A stretch of DNA of 64,000 nt from Bryoerythrophyllum caledonicum (GCA_963971425.1 OZ020514.1:41143158-41207157); one strand, 5' to 3'. Counted from the first letter of the stretch, positions 1 to 14,800 are shown. Numbers and translations: made by a program. The notes: generated from the sequence alone by a model not told the origin.

Positions 1-3000
1 ATTTATTCTTTTATAGATACTTTTATTCTCTAAAAACAAATAGTATTCTATTTTATTAACTATAGAATATTCATAAATATTGAAAGATGATTCTATGTAG
101 AAGGTTTTTTTTATAATTCTCAATAGGCTTATATAATATCATTCTTTTAGTGTAAATATTTTCAAACTTCACTACTATGAATGATTTTAAGAGATTTTTT
201 GGATATATCTCATGTTTTTCCTGGACCTTGAAAAAGATATATGATAGCCACACTTTAGTTTTTGCTCGACAAACATTTCAAGTAACCATGCTATAGCCTT
301 CTATCAACCATGAGGTCTTTGACAAACGTGCTTAACGTAGTTTTCTTAAAAGAATTGTCATTTTATAGTGTGAAAATTTATCAAAAAGAGGGCCAAAGTC
401 CTACTCACATTTATAAAATAATAATTTTTAGTTAACATATACCAAAAAAATATTATTTCAATCTATTAAAGGCTATTTTTTTGAAAAAGTGGTTTAAGGA
501 TTTTTTTCCATTTGATTTGTATTTTTTTGTAATTATCGTATTTGAAAAAAAACTAAATTGTTCCATTCTACATTTGATTTTTTTAATAGTTGTACTTGTC
601 TACCAATTCTAAATTTAATGTACATGTAACCAATCAAGTCCTTTTTAGAATTTCCAACCCTTGTGGTTCAAGTTTTTTTAATGGAAATTCAAAGTCACTT
701 GACCATTTATAACACACTATTTCAAAAAGATGTGTTATATCTAAATCTAATTGTGAATGTTTCACAATTAGATATGTTGATCTTTTTTATTTCCTGTAGT
801 CAAAACATCAAAAAATAATTATAAATTTCTTTGATTGATCCATCCTAAGATGGTTCTCAAATCATAAATAATTATTTTATATTCTATTTTTCTCTTGATT
901 CTAAGATTGGCATTTTTTTTGCATCTCTAAAGAAAATATAATCAAGGCATTCTAAAGGTTGATCCTTTAACATCCACATGTTTTCCTTGATTTGGAAGGC
1001 CAATTTCATCTATAAGAATTTCACCATTTTCAATAATTCTTTGTTGATTTTCACAAGTTATACTACGAATGAGCTACATGTTTTGAATAACACCCATTTA
1101 AATGTTACAGCTATTACGCACAATTGCTTTGAAGTAGATCCTCAAATTACGTTTTTTTGTACTATTTATGATTTTTCCTATACATGGTTACAAAGTAAGT
1201 TTTAATTTAAAATATTTGAATGTTTTTATTAAAAAAATTCATTCACATGTTGGATAAAAAATCAACCTAATGAAACACAAAGTTGTGGATTCAAAGATAG
1301 TTAAAGTTTTATGGACTTTTGAATAAAACTCTAATTTTGACGTCTATTTCTTATTCAACATTGACTATATTTTGCAAATGAACAACTACATGAGGTAAAT
1401 GATGTATTATAAATCCTAATTCAAATTATTGGTCGAAAATAGAATACTAGACTATCAAAATGAAATTTTGATTCCGAAACAATCTCTACGGTACCCTTTG
1501 TCATCACATATGTTTAAAAATCAATTTTTTTTTTTTGTATGGTTGTGAATAGATATGCCATCTTATCAACAACAACAATGTTGCAAGAATAAGTTAGTAT
1601 ACACATCTACTATTGGTCAAAAATAATTTAGAAAAATTATATATTCAACTAGCCACAAATTTGTTATTTTTGGACTTTGAATTCTCAGTTGTAGCATACA
1701 AAGTGTGATTTATTGTTTAACCAATACTTGATTAAATGACCCACATTGAGATGTAAATTATATTTTTATACACTAAACTCATCAACTCTACAATGGCTAT
1801 CATCCATAATATATGATAATCTTGTAATTTAGGAATAGAGTGATTTGTGTCATTCTTTAATTTTGATCTAAATTGACCCTTTCAAGTCATTTTGCAATTT
1901 TTTTTCAAAGCAAGGATTATGAAATAACTATTTTTTTGTTGCTCATTATTTCAATTTCAAAGAGATGAATTTTTAGTACTTAGATTAAAAAAAATTAAAT
2001 TTAAAAGTTTTTTCAAATTTTTTGTTGTATTCCATAGGATGGTATTTTATTTGAGAATCTCTAATGTATTGAATTATAGTATATGAATGGTATAAGTCTT
2101 GTTTAAGGTGTAAAATTTAATATTTTATTTTGTTGTAGTGTAAATTTTCTAAAACTTGAATAAAAAATAGGTTCAAAGAGAATTAAAAACATATGATACT
2201 TAAAAATCGTGCAAGACTTTAAATTCTCAATTACTATAGATTTATTTGATATTTATTTCATAGAAGTAAACATAAAAATTAGTTGATGGAGTTCAACCAT
2301 TTTAAATTTGGTGTAACTAATTTATCAACATAAACATCAAGGTGGATTCAAAAATTTATACAATCATTAAAAGACTTGTAATAATTCTATCACTAAATAT
2401 TTATTGTCACCAAAAAATGTAAATAAATATATAATGTTGAAGATTCATGTTTTATTTTTATTCACTTGCGTAGCAGTATTTTGAATCAATTTTAAAACAT
2501 CAGGGTTCTTTATGTAATATTTTTCTAGATTATTACAAAATACCAAAAGCCTTTTTATATTATTCAATCCACTTTAGCTATATTTCTATTTTTGGCCATT
2601 TAAGATTTTTACATAATATTCGTTGAATGAAAGTATCGTACAAAGATTATGATCTTGAAAGAATCCTTTTGTTATCAAATTTTAGTCCTTATTCTATTGT
2701 AAAATTAAATTGAAGGAACTTCATCTAAAGAGATAGGCAATAAAAACATGTGTTTGGTTTTAAATTATGAATAAAATGAAGTTTGTTACTTCAAATATTT
2801 TATAATATCAAGCCTTTTATGAATTGCAATGCCATTATGATATATCCTTCTTCAACATAGATTATTACAAAATATTGTTTTCCATTTACCATATCAAATT
2901 CCATTTAAATTTTTCATTTATAAATAAAAATGTGGCCTCAATTTGAAACCTACAAATCTTCATCATAAATTGAAATATTATGAACAAGGATTATATAGCA

Positions 3001-6000
3001 ATAGAGACCTTTATATTCAAGGCTTTGGACCCAATAATTATTAGTAAAGTTGATGTTAAATTATGTAAACAATGATGTCTTAGTAGCTCTGTAGATGTTA
3101 TATTGCCCAAGAAAGACACAAAACCTGAAAGTTATTTTTAGTCAAGTGCCCATTCGACATATCTAAACTTACGTGATGAGGCAACTTGATGATGTCTTAG
3201 GTTAGGTCTATATGACAATCAACACGCTTTAAGAAAAAATGTTTATTTAAGTTATTAAAAATAAATTCTCAAAGATTTATTAATCTTTAAAACAATTTCA
3301 TATTTTCAGAGTTTTTCATAGTTTTATTCAAGACACAAAATCCTTCAATACTTTTTTGATTTGTAACATGCACAACTCTTTAATATTCATATTACAAGCA
3401 TTCTACTCTAAAATTTTTTGACACACCTGTATCCGAGTCGTCTTCATGATTGATAGTAGCACCTTCTAAAGGAATGACGCCTATCGGCTCTGTAGTTGAT
3501 ATCTACAATAGTAATATAGATTTTCCTTTTTCTAGCTTAGAAATATTATCGTTTAACTAATTTAGAACTATGCTGAGAGGATGTGTATTTATTAGAGCTT
3601 GAATTCTAGAGGTTATACGGTAACTTAGATTATTGTTGCATGTTGTTGATTAGACAACTGTTGTGAAGAGTGTATATTTTAAGATCTAGGGATTTTAGAG
3701 CTTATTATTGGAGTCTAGTGCGTGGTTTTGGAAATGTTAAACTTTGAGTTTTCCCACAAGTGGACTGAGGCAAAGTAGAGGGACGAACTTTGCAAAAGAA
3801 TTTATTTGAACATTTGAGCATTCTTAATCTTGGAAATTAATTTTGAACCTTGTATCAAATCTTTTCACATAAAATTATTTGCATGTCATGTATATAGTTA
3901 CCATCATTCATATGCTAACTCTATTTTACAGTCTTAGTTTATATTATGACAAATTTACAAGCGATTCCCATTTTTGCTATCAACTATCTAGTGCTTATTT
4001 AATATTTTTTTATGAAACTATCCCACGTTTCTTTTGGAAATGTTTCATTTTTATTCAAATTTTAAGTATAGCAATGATGCATCATAAAGTAAACGAGATT
4101 GAATATCCTTTGGTAATAACTCCAAGTGTATACTAAATTTTGTAAAATTTTGTTGTCTTGTAGCACTTTTATAAATGATTCAATTTAACGCATTAAGTAT
4201 ATTGACTATACCTGAACAAAGCACATTAAAATTACCCATTCTATTGTTAAGAGTGGAAAATTGAAAAAAATGTTTTTGTCTATGTTAAATCATAAAATCT
4301 TAATCTAGAATCATAAGACCACATCTTTGTAAAAATTCAACAATTTTCACTACATGGTTTAGAAGATTAAAAATTAATTCTTCCTTCACGTAAAAAGGAG
4401 TAACAAACTTTGGCATTATTGGTGCAAAATTTTTGCATCAAACGATCTCTAAGTTTTTTACTAATGTCATATTTAACATAATGTCAATTGCTTGTGCACC
4501 AAATTTGAAAGTAGACAAAGGATGTAGCATATTTAGAGCATTGTGCGAGAAATTGTGCTTATAAAATTCTCAATATATACTTTAATTTTCTCTTTAAATA
4601 TTGTTGTAGAATAGAAATCTAGATGGTCAAATAGAAGGTTTAATTTATATCTTATAGTAGTTAAGATAAGAATAAAAATATTATTATCTTGAAGTGTCAT
4701 GTGGAAAAGAAGAATTTATTTGGTGCCCATCTATTCGATGTGTGAAAATGCTTGGATTTTGTTAAATTGGAATTCTGTGCCATAGACTATATTAAAGGAA
4801 ATAATACTCAATTATTGCAAAAAATGCACAATGTTTATAGATGTCGTAGTAAATTAATTGAAGCCACCCAAAGAACTCAAAGTTGCACTTAGAATAGGAT
4901 AATTTTTAGTTTACAGGTCCGAATAAAAAAAATTATGATTCTATGAAGCTTCTACTATGGCACATCTTCATTGAACAAATTCAAAATTTTGTGATAAAAA
5001 TCAACATAATAGAACTCACCAAAATTCAATACACAGTTATTGCACTTAGATCTTATTAAATCCATTGTATAGGAAGTACTAAACATATTTTGATTGCGAC
5101 AAATTAATTTCTAAAGAACCATTTAGTTGTTGTCCAACTTTTGCCATTTGAGCCAAGAATGTCAATCTCAATAAAAAAATTAATTTCTTAAATGGTTTAC
5201 GGTAGAAATATTGTGGAAATAATACTCTTTTTCAATGTTAAAATAAAGTGGAATGTTTTAAATAATTTTTTATATCATTCTACTGTTTTTAAACAATTTA
5301 AAACTTGTTTTAAAAGATTTATTTTTTGCTTATATAGTTGTAAAGACCATGTTTGCACCAATGATCTTTAACTTCTACTTTTTTTGGATAATTTTATACA
5401 AAAAATACTTCAAAACTTGTGATAATAAAGCAATGGATAAGGTAGAAATCAATTTTTTTATATAGTAATTTTACCCATAAAATTATAATTTTGACTTATT
5501 AATTATCATATTCACAAAATTCCACCTATTTTCACCACTCATATTAGAATATGGTGTTTGAAGTAGAGAATTTAGCATAAATTTTCTTCTTTGTATTAGA
5601 TGGATGAATAGACTTTGACTTCACTAAGTTTTTAATTTTTGTAGCACACTAGGTTTAAATTATTTATCATGATATTGATCATGATCTTAGTTATTTGTTC
5701 ACAATTAATTAGGGGTGGAGGAGTGTAATATATTAAAAACAAAAAGTCATTTCTAATACTTTTGAATACCAATCTAAATAAGTATTTAGGAATAACCAAG
5801 TCAAACTCCAAATTGATAAGAACAATTAGCAGATACAACACAATGCAATGCAAATTACTCCAAACACATCATTCTAATCACACGCATGCTTACAGAAATT
5901 GGCTATAAAAGATCTCTAGGTGGGCCTTTGCCCTTCAAGACCTCCACAAACAATGCCGCCATATGCAACTATCCCTGTAATTAAATCTCTCTTCTATGAT

Positions 6001-8900
6001 ATCCTTAGACATTAACATAGACAACTGCATCTAAATTATTTTGATCCCAATAATGCCATTAGAGAATTTACTAATGGAATTGCAATGGCTTTGTCACTTG
6101 CAATCACCTTTCCCCTTGACTTTTTTGCATTCTTGTTTACTTGTACACCAACATGCTGTTGCTTACCAACTTAGTCAAGGAGAAATTTGAGCGTTAGAAG
6201 TGTCACTGAAGCAATAGCATTTGGTGTGAACTCTAGTTCTTCATTATTCAATTTGTGGATCTCCTCATGAGGAATTTGTGGATCTCCTAATTTACACCAT
6301 GAAGCACATAAACAGAAGAATGTGACACAGATACAAGTGAATTGTAATGGAACTCTAGGCAAGAAACACATATTTTTGTGATGTTCGAGTATAAAATAAT
6401 TCAGTACTGAAATTTCAAAGAAGTTAAAATAATTTATGAAGATTCTCAAAAAATACAAAACATTTCGTAATATGAAAAGTAGTTTATCTAAAATTTTTGC
6501 AGCCTCACCAAGCATGTTGTCAAAAACCTCGTGCCAAGGTCACTTCATAGGAGCTGCTCATATTGTTCCCTCCTTTTGCTTCTCCTCTCCACAATTTAGC
6601 TTCATTCTCAACCACTTGTCTCTACACTATCTCCAAGTTCGTTCCAACACCATATTCATTTTCCTTGCAAATTCCACCAATGATTGTGTCTAAAAGGCTT
6701 CCAATCATTCTTCCAATACTTCCCTCAACAAATGCTCAAAAAATAGCTAAAGAATCATCCAACTACTTCTTGTTGACCTTCTTTTTATAAACCTCATCTC
6801 TTCAGTTACTTAAAAAGGCCTATCTGTAAGCATCAAGTTCAAAAGCCTACTTATAAAAAACTTTTTCATGAGAGCACAACTTCAAAGCACTCAAAAATCC
6901 AAACACTTAAAACATTGCAAATAAAGAAAGCATAAAATCCTAGGACACAATAGGAGAAAGAGGATTGCCTAGGAAAAAATAAAAACTTGAAGAGTTTTGG
7001 AGATAGAAGAAGGATGGTGGTGGGGGATGTATTGATAGTTTTTTTTGGTATATTCGGAAAAAGTTAGTTTCATGGCGTATAATAACACACCTTGCAGAGT
7101 GTTGGGGTGCTAATCTAATAGTTTGTGGAGGCAACCAGGTCTGGAGGATGCACGTTAGGGCTTGATCTACAACCATTGAGGCTCATGTGCGCAAGACTAC
7201 TATTGAGAATTTTCCAAATGGTTTATTTCGTGCCAAAAAATCCGCTCTTCTTCATGTGCTCTAACCAATCATCATGGTCTGTGGCATTTTATGGCATTTA
7301 TTCTCCATATTGCAAAAAGAGGACGCAGTTCCAATCTCTCTAACGTAAATCTCAAATCCAAGTACTCAATTTGAAATATACGGTGTATTTTACACCACAA
7401 CGTCTACAACCAAGTTGAATTTGTGCCTTAAATAGAAATGATTAAAGTAAGACCTCCTATAATTGATCCAATTTTATAACCAACACCTATGAAAGTGGAG
7501 TATATTCAACCTACCTCAATTTCATTACCGTCCATTCAGCTCGAAATGGAAGATTTCTATTAGTCATGACTCCTTCCATATGGTTGTTGCTTATAGGGAT
7601 ATCTATTGGTAGCCACCCACTAAACATGGCAGCACACTTTGAAAATTCATAACTAATTCAACTTTCATTAAAAATTATATGAAACCACTTAAATTGAAAT
7701 TTTAATTTGATCGATTACCAACAAAAAAATAGGTTTATTTTTATTTTCTCTCTTAATATATGCACATTGCTTAATTTTTTGATTATGGAGGAGTTTACCT
7801 TAGTACTTGTTAACATTGATATAATTGTCTTGGCTTATGGTTTCAATTGGGCATTCATAATTTATTTTGGAAGAGATTTGGCACTTGAATTAGAATGTAA
7901 TTTTTTTTTTGCTAGTAGTTGCTTATTTTTAAGGTTAATTTTAAAATGAGTAGAGAAAAGATATACAAAATCTACTAACATAGGATAGATGTGAGAAAAG
8001 TTTTACAGCTGCCAATTTTGACAACCTCCCAAGAATTGAGATAAATTTATTTGTCCATGGAATTTTGTTAGTGAGACCATCTCCTTGTTGATTACATGTG
8101 TTAAAAATTTCAAGTCCAAAAGATCCATACAAAAGAAATATTCCAAATCTACCAACATGTGTAGTTATGAGAAATAAACGGAGAAACCATTTCACTACTT
8201 CCAGCTTTGACACCCTCCTTAGGCTTAAAAATTGTTACTTCACCATGAAAGTCTTGGTACAAGATCATCTCTATGTTGATAACATGTATGAAAATTTCAA
8301 TGTAAAAAAATGCATGTAAAATAATATATTCAAAATCTACCAATGTGTATGTTCTCTCGTAGCGTCAATTAGTGCTTGTAACGTGAAGGGCATAGAATGA
8401 CATAGATGTAGGAGCTTTGTACCAGTGACTGACTTCCACTCTCTTTCAAAAACTACCTTCAACGCATATAAACTTATGAGACATGCCTTGCAATGTTGCA
8501 TATCATCTTTTGAAATCTTCGAAAGGTTCTCAATTTTGACATCAAGAGAGTTGCAAGCCAATTGAGCTTCTCAAGAAGTTGTGTATGTCTCCATTCTTCA
8601 CATATTTTGCTGTGAAAGACAAATGCGCCATCCTCCATGAATACTCCTTGTGGAAATTTACACATGAAATGAACTAATTTTGATCATAGACCACTTCTAC
8701 AACTTCCACTCCTTAGTAGGCCGTTGTTTTGAAGGCATAAAGATAAGTTCTAACTTTTGCCATCCAACACATGCCCTCCAAATCATCACAGAAGCCCGTC
8801 CACTTTTAAAAATAGAAACTACACAACTTGATGAATAACGCTCATATGCAGTTCTCTAAACATAAATCTCTCCGTACTCCACCCAAGGTACTTCCGAGAA
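1..8900. other. AT-rich region without recognisable genes
   Basis: The stretch is strongly AT-rich with long A and T runs. The open frames in it (for example 3879-4136 and 6171-6515) are short, have low-complexity composition, begin at arbitrary places and show no motif I know. I saw no tRNA-like or rRNA-like sequence. A fragment near 5600-5700 resembles the dispersed repeat described at 27.6 and 52.3 kb. I take the region to be old repeat-derived intergenic DNA. Confidence 0.6.
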
Positions 8901-8929
8901 AAAGTCAAATGTTGAGACATGTGATGAGC

Positions 8930-9380
8930 TGAGTTACCAATTCGGGCGTCCGGTCAGACGCAACGTCTGGTGGTAAAACATATTTTACTAAGGCTATACA
9001 ATAAATAGAATTATATTAGCATAAATACAGTGAATTTACCCTAATCAAAGATCAAGCGTGGACGGCCTTAGCGAATAGCATGCACGGTGAGCCTTGATAG
9101 TAGAGCAATTAAAGCCATCCGATCATCATTACCGTCTCGCAGCCGTCGGATCCACAAGACATTCCAATTCAAGGTAAGGGCTCCAGGTCGTCAGATTGGA
9201 GGGACGACGTAGAGGCTGTTCGATTAGGTGGATGGCCTTGCGGCCATCCGATGGTAGGGATGGCCGCAAGGCCATATGTTCGTCCGGGCAAATAGCCTTA
9301 TGGTTGACTAACTCCCTATAAATGGCCGTCCGCCTCCATTCTATTCTCACTTTTTTTCTCTCCTCTCAATTTTTGAGCCC
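8930..9380 (+). promoter_or_regulatory. GC-box/TATA promoter of kinase-like copy 1
   Basis: A GC-rich block interrupts AT-rich DNA and carries several GGCCGTCCG or CCATCCGAT-type words, partly as inverted pairs around 9230-9270. A TATA box (TATAAATG, 9317-9324) is followed by a GGCCGTCCGCCTCC stretch and a pyrimidine-rich leader ending in TTTTTGAG. The same order occurs at 50393-50460 ahead of the second copy of the gene, where the box reads TATAAAAG. The shared architecture supports a promoter. Activity today is unknown because the gene behind it is broken. Confidence 0.55.
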
Positions 9381-10210
9381 TTGGCATTAAATTATTTTGG
9401 AAGTTTGCTGCAATATAGTCCAACCAATCGCAATCAAGGCCGGACCTAGCAAAAATGGAACACTAGAATGAATCAAAGGTTGTGAGAATTCCACATCCAG
9501 GTGTCATACAATTCACAGCCATCCATGTCTCAAAATATGAGGGATATGCATATTGGTGGAATGGAGAAAGATACGAGAGATGCTCAATCGAGACCACAAT
9601 ATGGCAAAGCGTGTACATATATTTATCATATGGAAATTTCCCAGATCGAAAGATTATTCAAGCCCATCAACTAGTCCTATTTTGCAAGAAATGTATTGAC
9701 CTTGCATGGGCATTGCTGCATATAATAAATGAAGTACACAAGAGCGACAACCTTCACAACGACTTATCTCGAGACAATGTCGTCTTTTATTTTCCACAAG
9801 ATGAATTGCGAGTGTACATTGGGGCTGGACAACAAAGTCAAGTGAACCGATACAATCACTATACAAGTTCACCAAAGCAAAGACAATGGCTAAGACTTTG
9901 CGGAGGCGGTGGTGGGTGGATCCTAAAGTTGCATATCTACACAAACACAATGCTGATACCAAATTATTCCCAAGTGCTCATAGACTTTGGAGGAGTATGC
10001 AACGATGCAAATAGCTCAACGAATCAACGGAAGGACCATGTCAAGGGAGTATGAGAGATTGCAGCAGGAGGGTGGATGTTCGGTAATATTCACAAATCAA
10101 GAATTTGCCAATACATTTCATTTGTACATGGGTAGAGTGTGTAAGGAAGGGAGAAACAACGCTGGAGGATTGTCACATATCATCAAGCGCTTCAGCAACC
10201 CCTAGAATTG
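9381..10210 (+). pseudogene. Decayed protein-kinase-like gene, copy 1, internally deleted
   Basis: The frame from 9482 starts RIPHPGVIQF and runs through a kinase-like core. The motif HNDLSRDN (about 9757-9780) corresponds to the HxDLxxxN catalytic loop of protein kinases. The DFG-equivalent segment, readable as CDWG in the second copy at 51.65 kb, is scrambled here. Against that copy the leader runs straight into the middle of the protein, so roughly 750 bp of N-terminal coding sequence is missing. After about 9830 the frame diverges, then returns as a match in another frame (10050-10200: NQEFANTFHLYMGRV). I infer a dead copy of an expanded kinase-like family. Its substrate is unknown. Confidence 0.6.
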
Positions 10211-10384
10211 GCCTACGCCACATGGACATTTTTGGACCATCTATTACTAATAGCAGGTAGAAGTCGTATTTCCTGTAGCACAAGTATATTTTGTACAGTA
10301 GTGTAGAAGTATAAGACATGACTAGAACTATAGAACTAGTTCAGGTTAAATTATATGCATTTCAAATTTGGATGGTGGAAAAAA

Positions 10385-10385
<1 letters not shown>

Positions 10386-10465
<80 letters not shown>
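10386..10465. repeat. (TA)n microsatellite
   Basis: About 39 uninterrupted TA units. The open frame spanning it is a chance translation (alternating Tyr-Ile) and not a gene. Confidence 0.97.
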
Positions 10466-10466
<1 letters not shown>

Positions 10467-10519
10467 ACATAATTTTGGATATTCTTATGTAAGGATGTGA
10501 TTTATATTCTATTCAATTA

Positions 10520-11100
10520 TACTTCTTTAATCCCTAAAAATCCTCGGCTATTTCTTCTCCCAAACACTTCTAAAGTGCCCATCCTACTGCAAAGAATGGA
10601 AGAGAGAAACCAAAGTGTTATTTCAAATTCTAACCGTAAGATCTCAATCTTCATCGCTAAATCCACGTACTCATGAATTTTCATAATATTTGATTGTATG
10701 GATTGAAAGAACATAGTGTTTGAGGTGGCAGAAAAGGCACTTTTTTCCCTACATTAAGTAGATCAGTTGAATTTCACTTCACATGGTGTCAAATTTTCCA
10801 ATGAAAGAAGTTCTAAATTTTATACCATTACGGTATACAAGATGTCAAGTCTTTGCGCATCGACTTTTAGAGATACTAAAGAAGTGAAGCATCTTCTAAA
10901 AATTTGTGCAAGATGTGGTTGTTCAAAATTTGACCAAAATACATTTCTACTTCTCACAAATTCATTTTCTTACATATTGCATACCCAAGCGGTCGAAACC
11001 AAGGTTTATTTATGTTCTTGAAGAATCAATTAAAAATAAGAAAAAAATCAAAATCTCTAATTCTTTAGGAAAATATCTATTCTTTTGGTGTCCATCATAA
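10520..11100 (+). repeat. Dispersed noncoding repeat R1, divergent copy
   Basis: The order of recognisable blocks (GGATTGAAAGA, GTGTTTGAGGTG, TTGAATTTCACTTCACATGGTG, then GTGCAAGATGTGGTTGTTCAAAA) matches the copies at 27.6, 28.8, 52.9 and 60.5 kb, with substantial divergence. There is no coding potential. Confidence 0.5.
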
Positions 11101-11596
11101 TGTTATTATTTCAATTCAGACATTTTACGATAACAATAAAAACAACCAAGTCATTCTCTATGCTTTTTTGCAATTCATATCTCGAATATGGATGCCTCTC
11201 CATGCTAATGTATGCATGTTTGTCATAATCATTGAATATACTTACTTGATGACTATGTCTACATTATGACAATGAATACATAATTTTTATAGTAATGTAT
11301 CTTCAAATTAAATAAACAATCTAATTTATCTCCAAATTAATTATTTATATCACCCTGAATCTAACTTCCTGCAATATTGCTTGAATGAAAAAAAAATGGA
11401 TTCCTTTCTCCCTTCTAAAAATATTTTTCATTATTTCTCTTTAGATATCATAATGTCTATATTTGATAATTTATATTATCTCCAAATATCTTGAGAGTAC
11501 AGTTCTTTTTAACGAGTATAGGACCTAGACAATTTTTCTCCAAACACACTTCAAAACTGTCTATTCTAGTGCCAAAAACAAAAAACTAAAACAAAT

Positions 11597-11796
11597 NNNN
11601 NNNNNNNNNNNNNNNNNNNNNNNNNNNNNNNNNNNNNNNNNNNNNNNNNNNNNNNNNNNNNNNNNNNNNNNNNNNNNNNNNNNNNNNNNNNNNNNNNNNN
11701 NNNNNNNNNNNNNNNNNNNNNNNNNNNNNNNNNNNNNNNNNNNNNNNNNNNNNNNNNNNNNNNNNNNNNNNNNNNNNNNNNNNNNNNNNNNNNNNN
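11597..11796. other. Assembly gap, 200 N
   Basis: A run of exactly 200 N. It removes the 3' end of the adjacent LINE. Frames crossing it are meaningless. Confidence 1.
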
Positions 11797-11859
11797 AAAG
11801 GATGAAGAAGAGGGTGTGAATCGCATTTTAAGAGGTTAAAATAAAGCAAAGAGGAAGTT

Positions 11860-14800
11860 TTAAGGGGAGTCTTGTGTATCGGGAAGGGCTTGGTTGTTTT
11901 TGATTTTGCGTTTACGTAAAAGGATAGACATATCGTGTTGTACGGCAATGACGTTAATATTCGTGAAAGTGTTGGTAATTGTGTTAATAGGAATTTTGAA
12001 GGTATCTTCTAGGGTTTTTATAGATGGGATAAAGGTGGTGGCGCGAGCGCCGGCTGTGATTACCATAAGGGGGTCCGCTTTCCATCTGAGGGCAGTGATG
12101 TCATCTATAAGGGGTTGGTATTTAGTGATTTGGTTTTCGATTGTTTCGGGGAAAAACCTATCATTACAATAAGTAAATTCGATGAATTGAATGGTATAGT
12201 TTTGGTTAATGTGGTCGAGTGGGGGGTCATTGTATGGTAGGCCTCTAACGCATAGTATGTCCGATTTGAGTCGAGCATGGCAATGACATCGTTGGGTTTC
12301 ACATGTACATGGGAGTAGCCATGGTGGGACCGTGTTTTCTTGTGGGTTGTTGTTGAAGGTGCCAACATTCATGAGAATAGAACATCTCGATTTGCTATGG
12401 GAGGTGATTAATTTACGGAGCTCCCATACGACTTTGTTATGTCTTTTGACAATTAGGGAGTGTATGTGATGGTTATGACATTTAAGTAAAACACGTAGCC
12501 ATGTGTCGGGATCCTTTTTTATGGGGATGTTATGGATGAGAATCTTTCTATTCCAAAGAAGAGTTGTTTTTGGGCCTTTCCCATGTATTGTCCGGTACGG
12601 AATTTGATAAGGCATGTTATTTGTGAGTCAGTAATGATGGAGTTCTTCCAAAAATTTGTAGAGAGTTCATAGTCTATGTTGTTGTTGTTAGTCCATTTTC
12701 CTATGTTAGGGAAGTTATCTGAGATTGTGTCAAGGTTGTTATATAGGTCTTGTTTTTTGAGGTATTTGTTCAAAAATCTTATCGAGCCTTTATTAGGGGT
12801 GTCTTCTTTCGGGGGCCAGTCTTCTTTTTGGAAGTAATGTGGGGTGGCGTGGGCATGTTCGTGTGGGTCTTTGGCATTTTAGTGTGATTTTTCTCAGCCT
12901 TCTTTTGCAAGTTTATCTGCTTGTTCATTACCATCTATGTTGGCATGGGCTCGGACTTTGTGGAGGGATGTAATTTGTCTTTGTTTTAGTATATTTGGAT
13001 CATTGATTTTAGTATGATTTGGTCGGGGTGGCTATTGTGAAGGGTAGGGTGTGTTATTTGGGTGTTTAATAAATATAGTGCATTAATGCAGTCTGTAAAT
13101 ATGTGCACCGGTTCATTGTTGTATTTCGTTGAGACGATTTCTAGTATTTTGTGGATGGCCATGAGTTCTGCTCTAAGGATATTTCGTAGTCCATGTAGTC
13201 TTTTGGCTAATTTGATTTCTTTCGTAGGATTGTATATTCCATTACCGGCTTTTTCTCTACGCCAATTGCCTTTACTAATCTGTTCTGGTGGTTTGAAGAA
13301 GCCATCGGTATAGTAGCAGTATGGAGGTTCAAATTTTGGTGAGGTGGTAGTTTAGTAGTCCACGAGGGGTGGGAGTGATAAATTGTAGTCTAATGTATTT
13401 TTGTTGTAATTTAGTTTTGACCATTTTTTGTTTCTATTGACTGGTGTTTGTATAGGTGTTGGTGGGGCCACTTTTGTATATAGCCGATTTATATTAAGAG
13501 TTTATCTATGGAGGTGAGTTCGGTAAGTTGTTCTAGGGTGCCAAGGGTTTGGTTCTGGTGGTGGACGCATATTATTTGTAATGTGGATGGTTCAATTCTA
13601 GGCTTTTTTAGCTCGGGTGGAATAGTAGGTTCTTCGTAAGGGATTGTGTCTGCTTCAAATATTGCGATGGTATGTAAGTCTGCAAATGGGTTTGTTTGTG
13701 AGTTGAAGTTTTGGTGCCAATTTTTTTCTGGTGTGATAATGAGTGTAGATGTATGTTGTGGGTTGTTTTTAGCAGCTAGGCGGCCCCAATGAAGTGCTTG
13801 TTGAGTTTTCTCATCGTTGTGGAGGTGAGCTATACCATTACCGACCCATTTATAGTCGAAGGCTTTTCCCAAGGAGCCAAATATTTTATCTCTTTCAAAG
13901 GGTGAGTAGAATTTTTTTAATTTAGTGGGCCATGTGACGGGGGAAGAGAAGTATGATTGTTTGATGTTAAAGGATGAGATTAATGAGTCTAGTAAAGGTG
14001 TGGGTATCGTGTATTGTGCATTTTTGAGTGGATTATTTTTTTAAAAGCCGTATTTATATCTTTGGTATAGCCAAATTAATTCGGTTTCAAATGGTTGGGT
14101 TGTTGGTTCAATGTTTATAGGAGTTTGTAGTTTCATCTTGTATTGATTCCATAGCTATTGGAGTCTAATAGTGGGATTAGTGTGTAAATGTCGGCCATTT
14201 ATTTCATATAGATGGGCTTGATTGTTCTCTATTATTATTGTATTTGAGGTTGTGGTAATGTCTTTTTTGGGGTTACATTCCGTTGTATAGATGTTTAGGA
14301 GTGGGATGTTTATAGGTGTAATACGGATCTTGAGTCTTGTAATTGTTCTTGGGGGTGGTGGGCTTGAATGATTTCCGAGTAGAATTTGTATTTAATTTTT
14401 TGGTAATATTGTTTTAGTTTTTCAATGTTTTATGTGGAGGTATTGCAGTCGTGTCTTGGAAAAAGTTTTTTTTGAGGGAGCCATTTATTGAATGTATTAT
14501 TATTGTGTTGCCATTGGCATAGGTATTTTGTATAGGTATTTTGTATTCTGTTGGTATCTAGATGTTGTATATGCTCATGTCGTATGATGTTATTGATAGG
14601 ATATGTGGTGGGATTTTTGGTGATGTATGTTGGGGGGCGGGGGTGGCATGAATATAAGGGGTTGGAAGGATGGATAGGTGGTGGGGTAGTTCTTGTGAGG
14701 ATGTTGTTGATGGTGATGAATGGATCTTGGAGTATGTAGGAGTATGGGTGTATGTTGCAATGGGTACCACATGTAGTTGGGCATGTTGGGTGGCAGAAAA

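Noticed and set aside
3879-4136. Open frame of 85 codons in the AT-rich left part
   Set aside because: Hydrophobic low-complexity translation, no motif, no promoter or splice context; expected by chance in AT-rich DNA.
10318-10500. Open frame across the TA microsatellite
   Set aside because: Most of the translation is the alternating Tyr-Ile of a (TA)n repeat.
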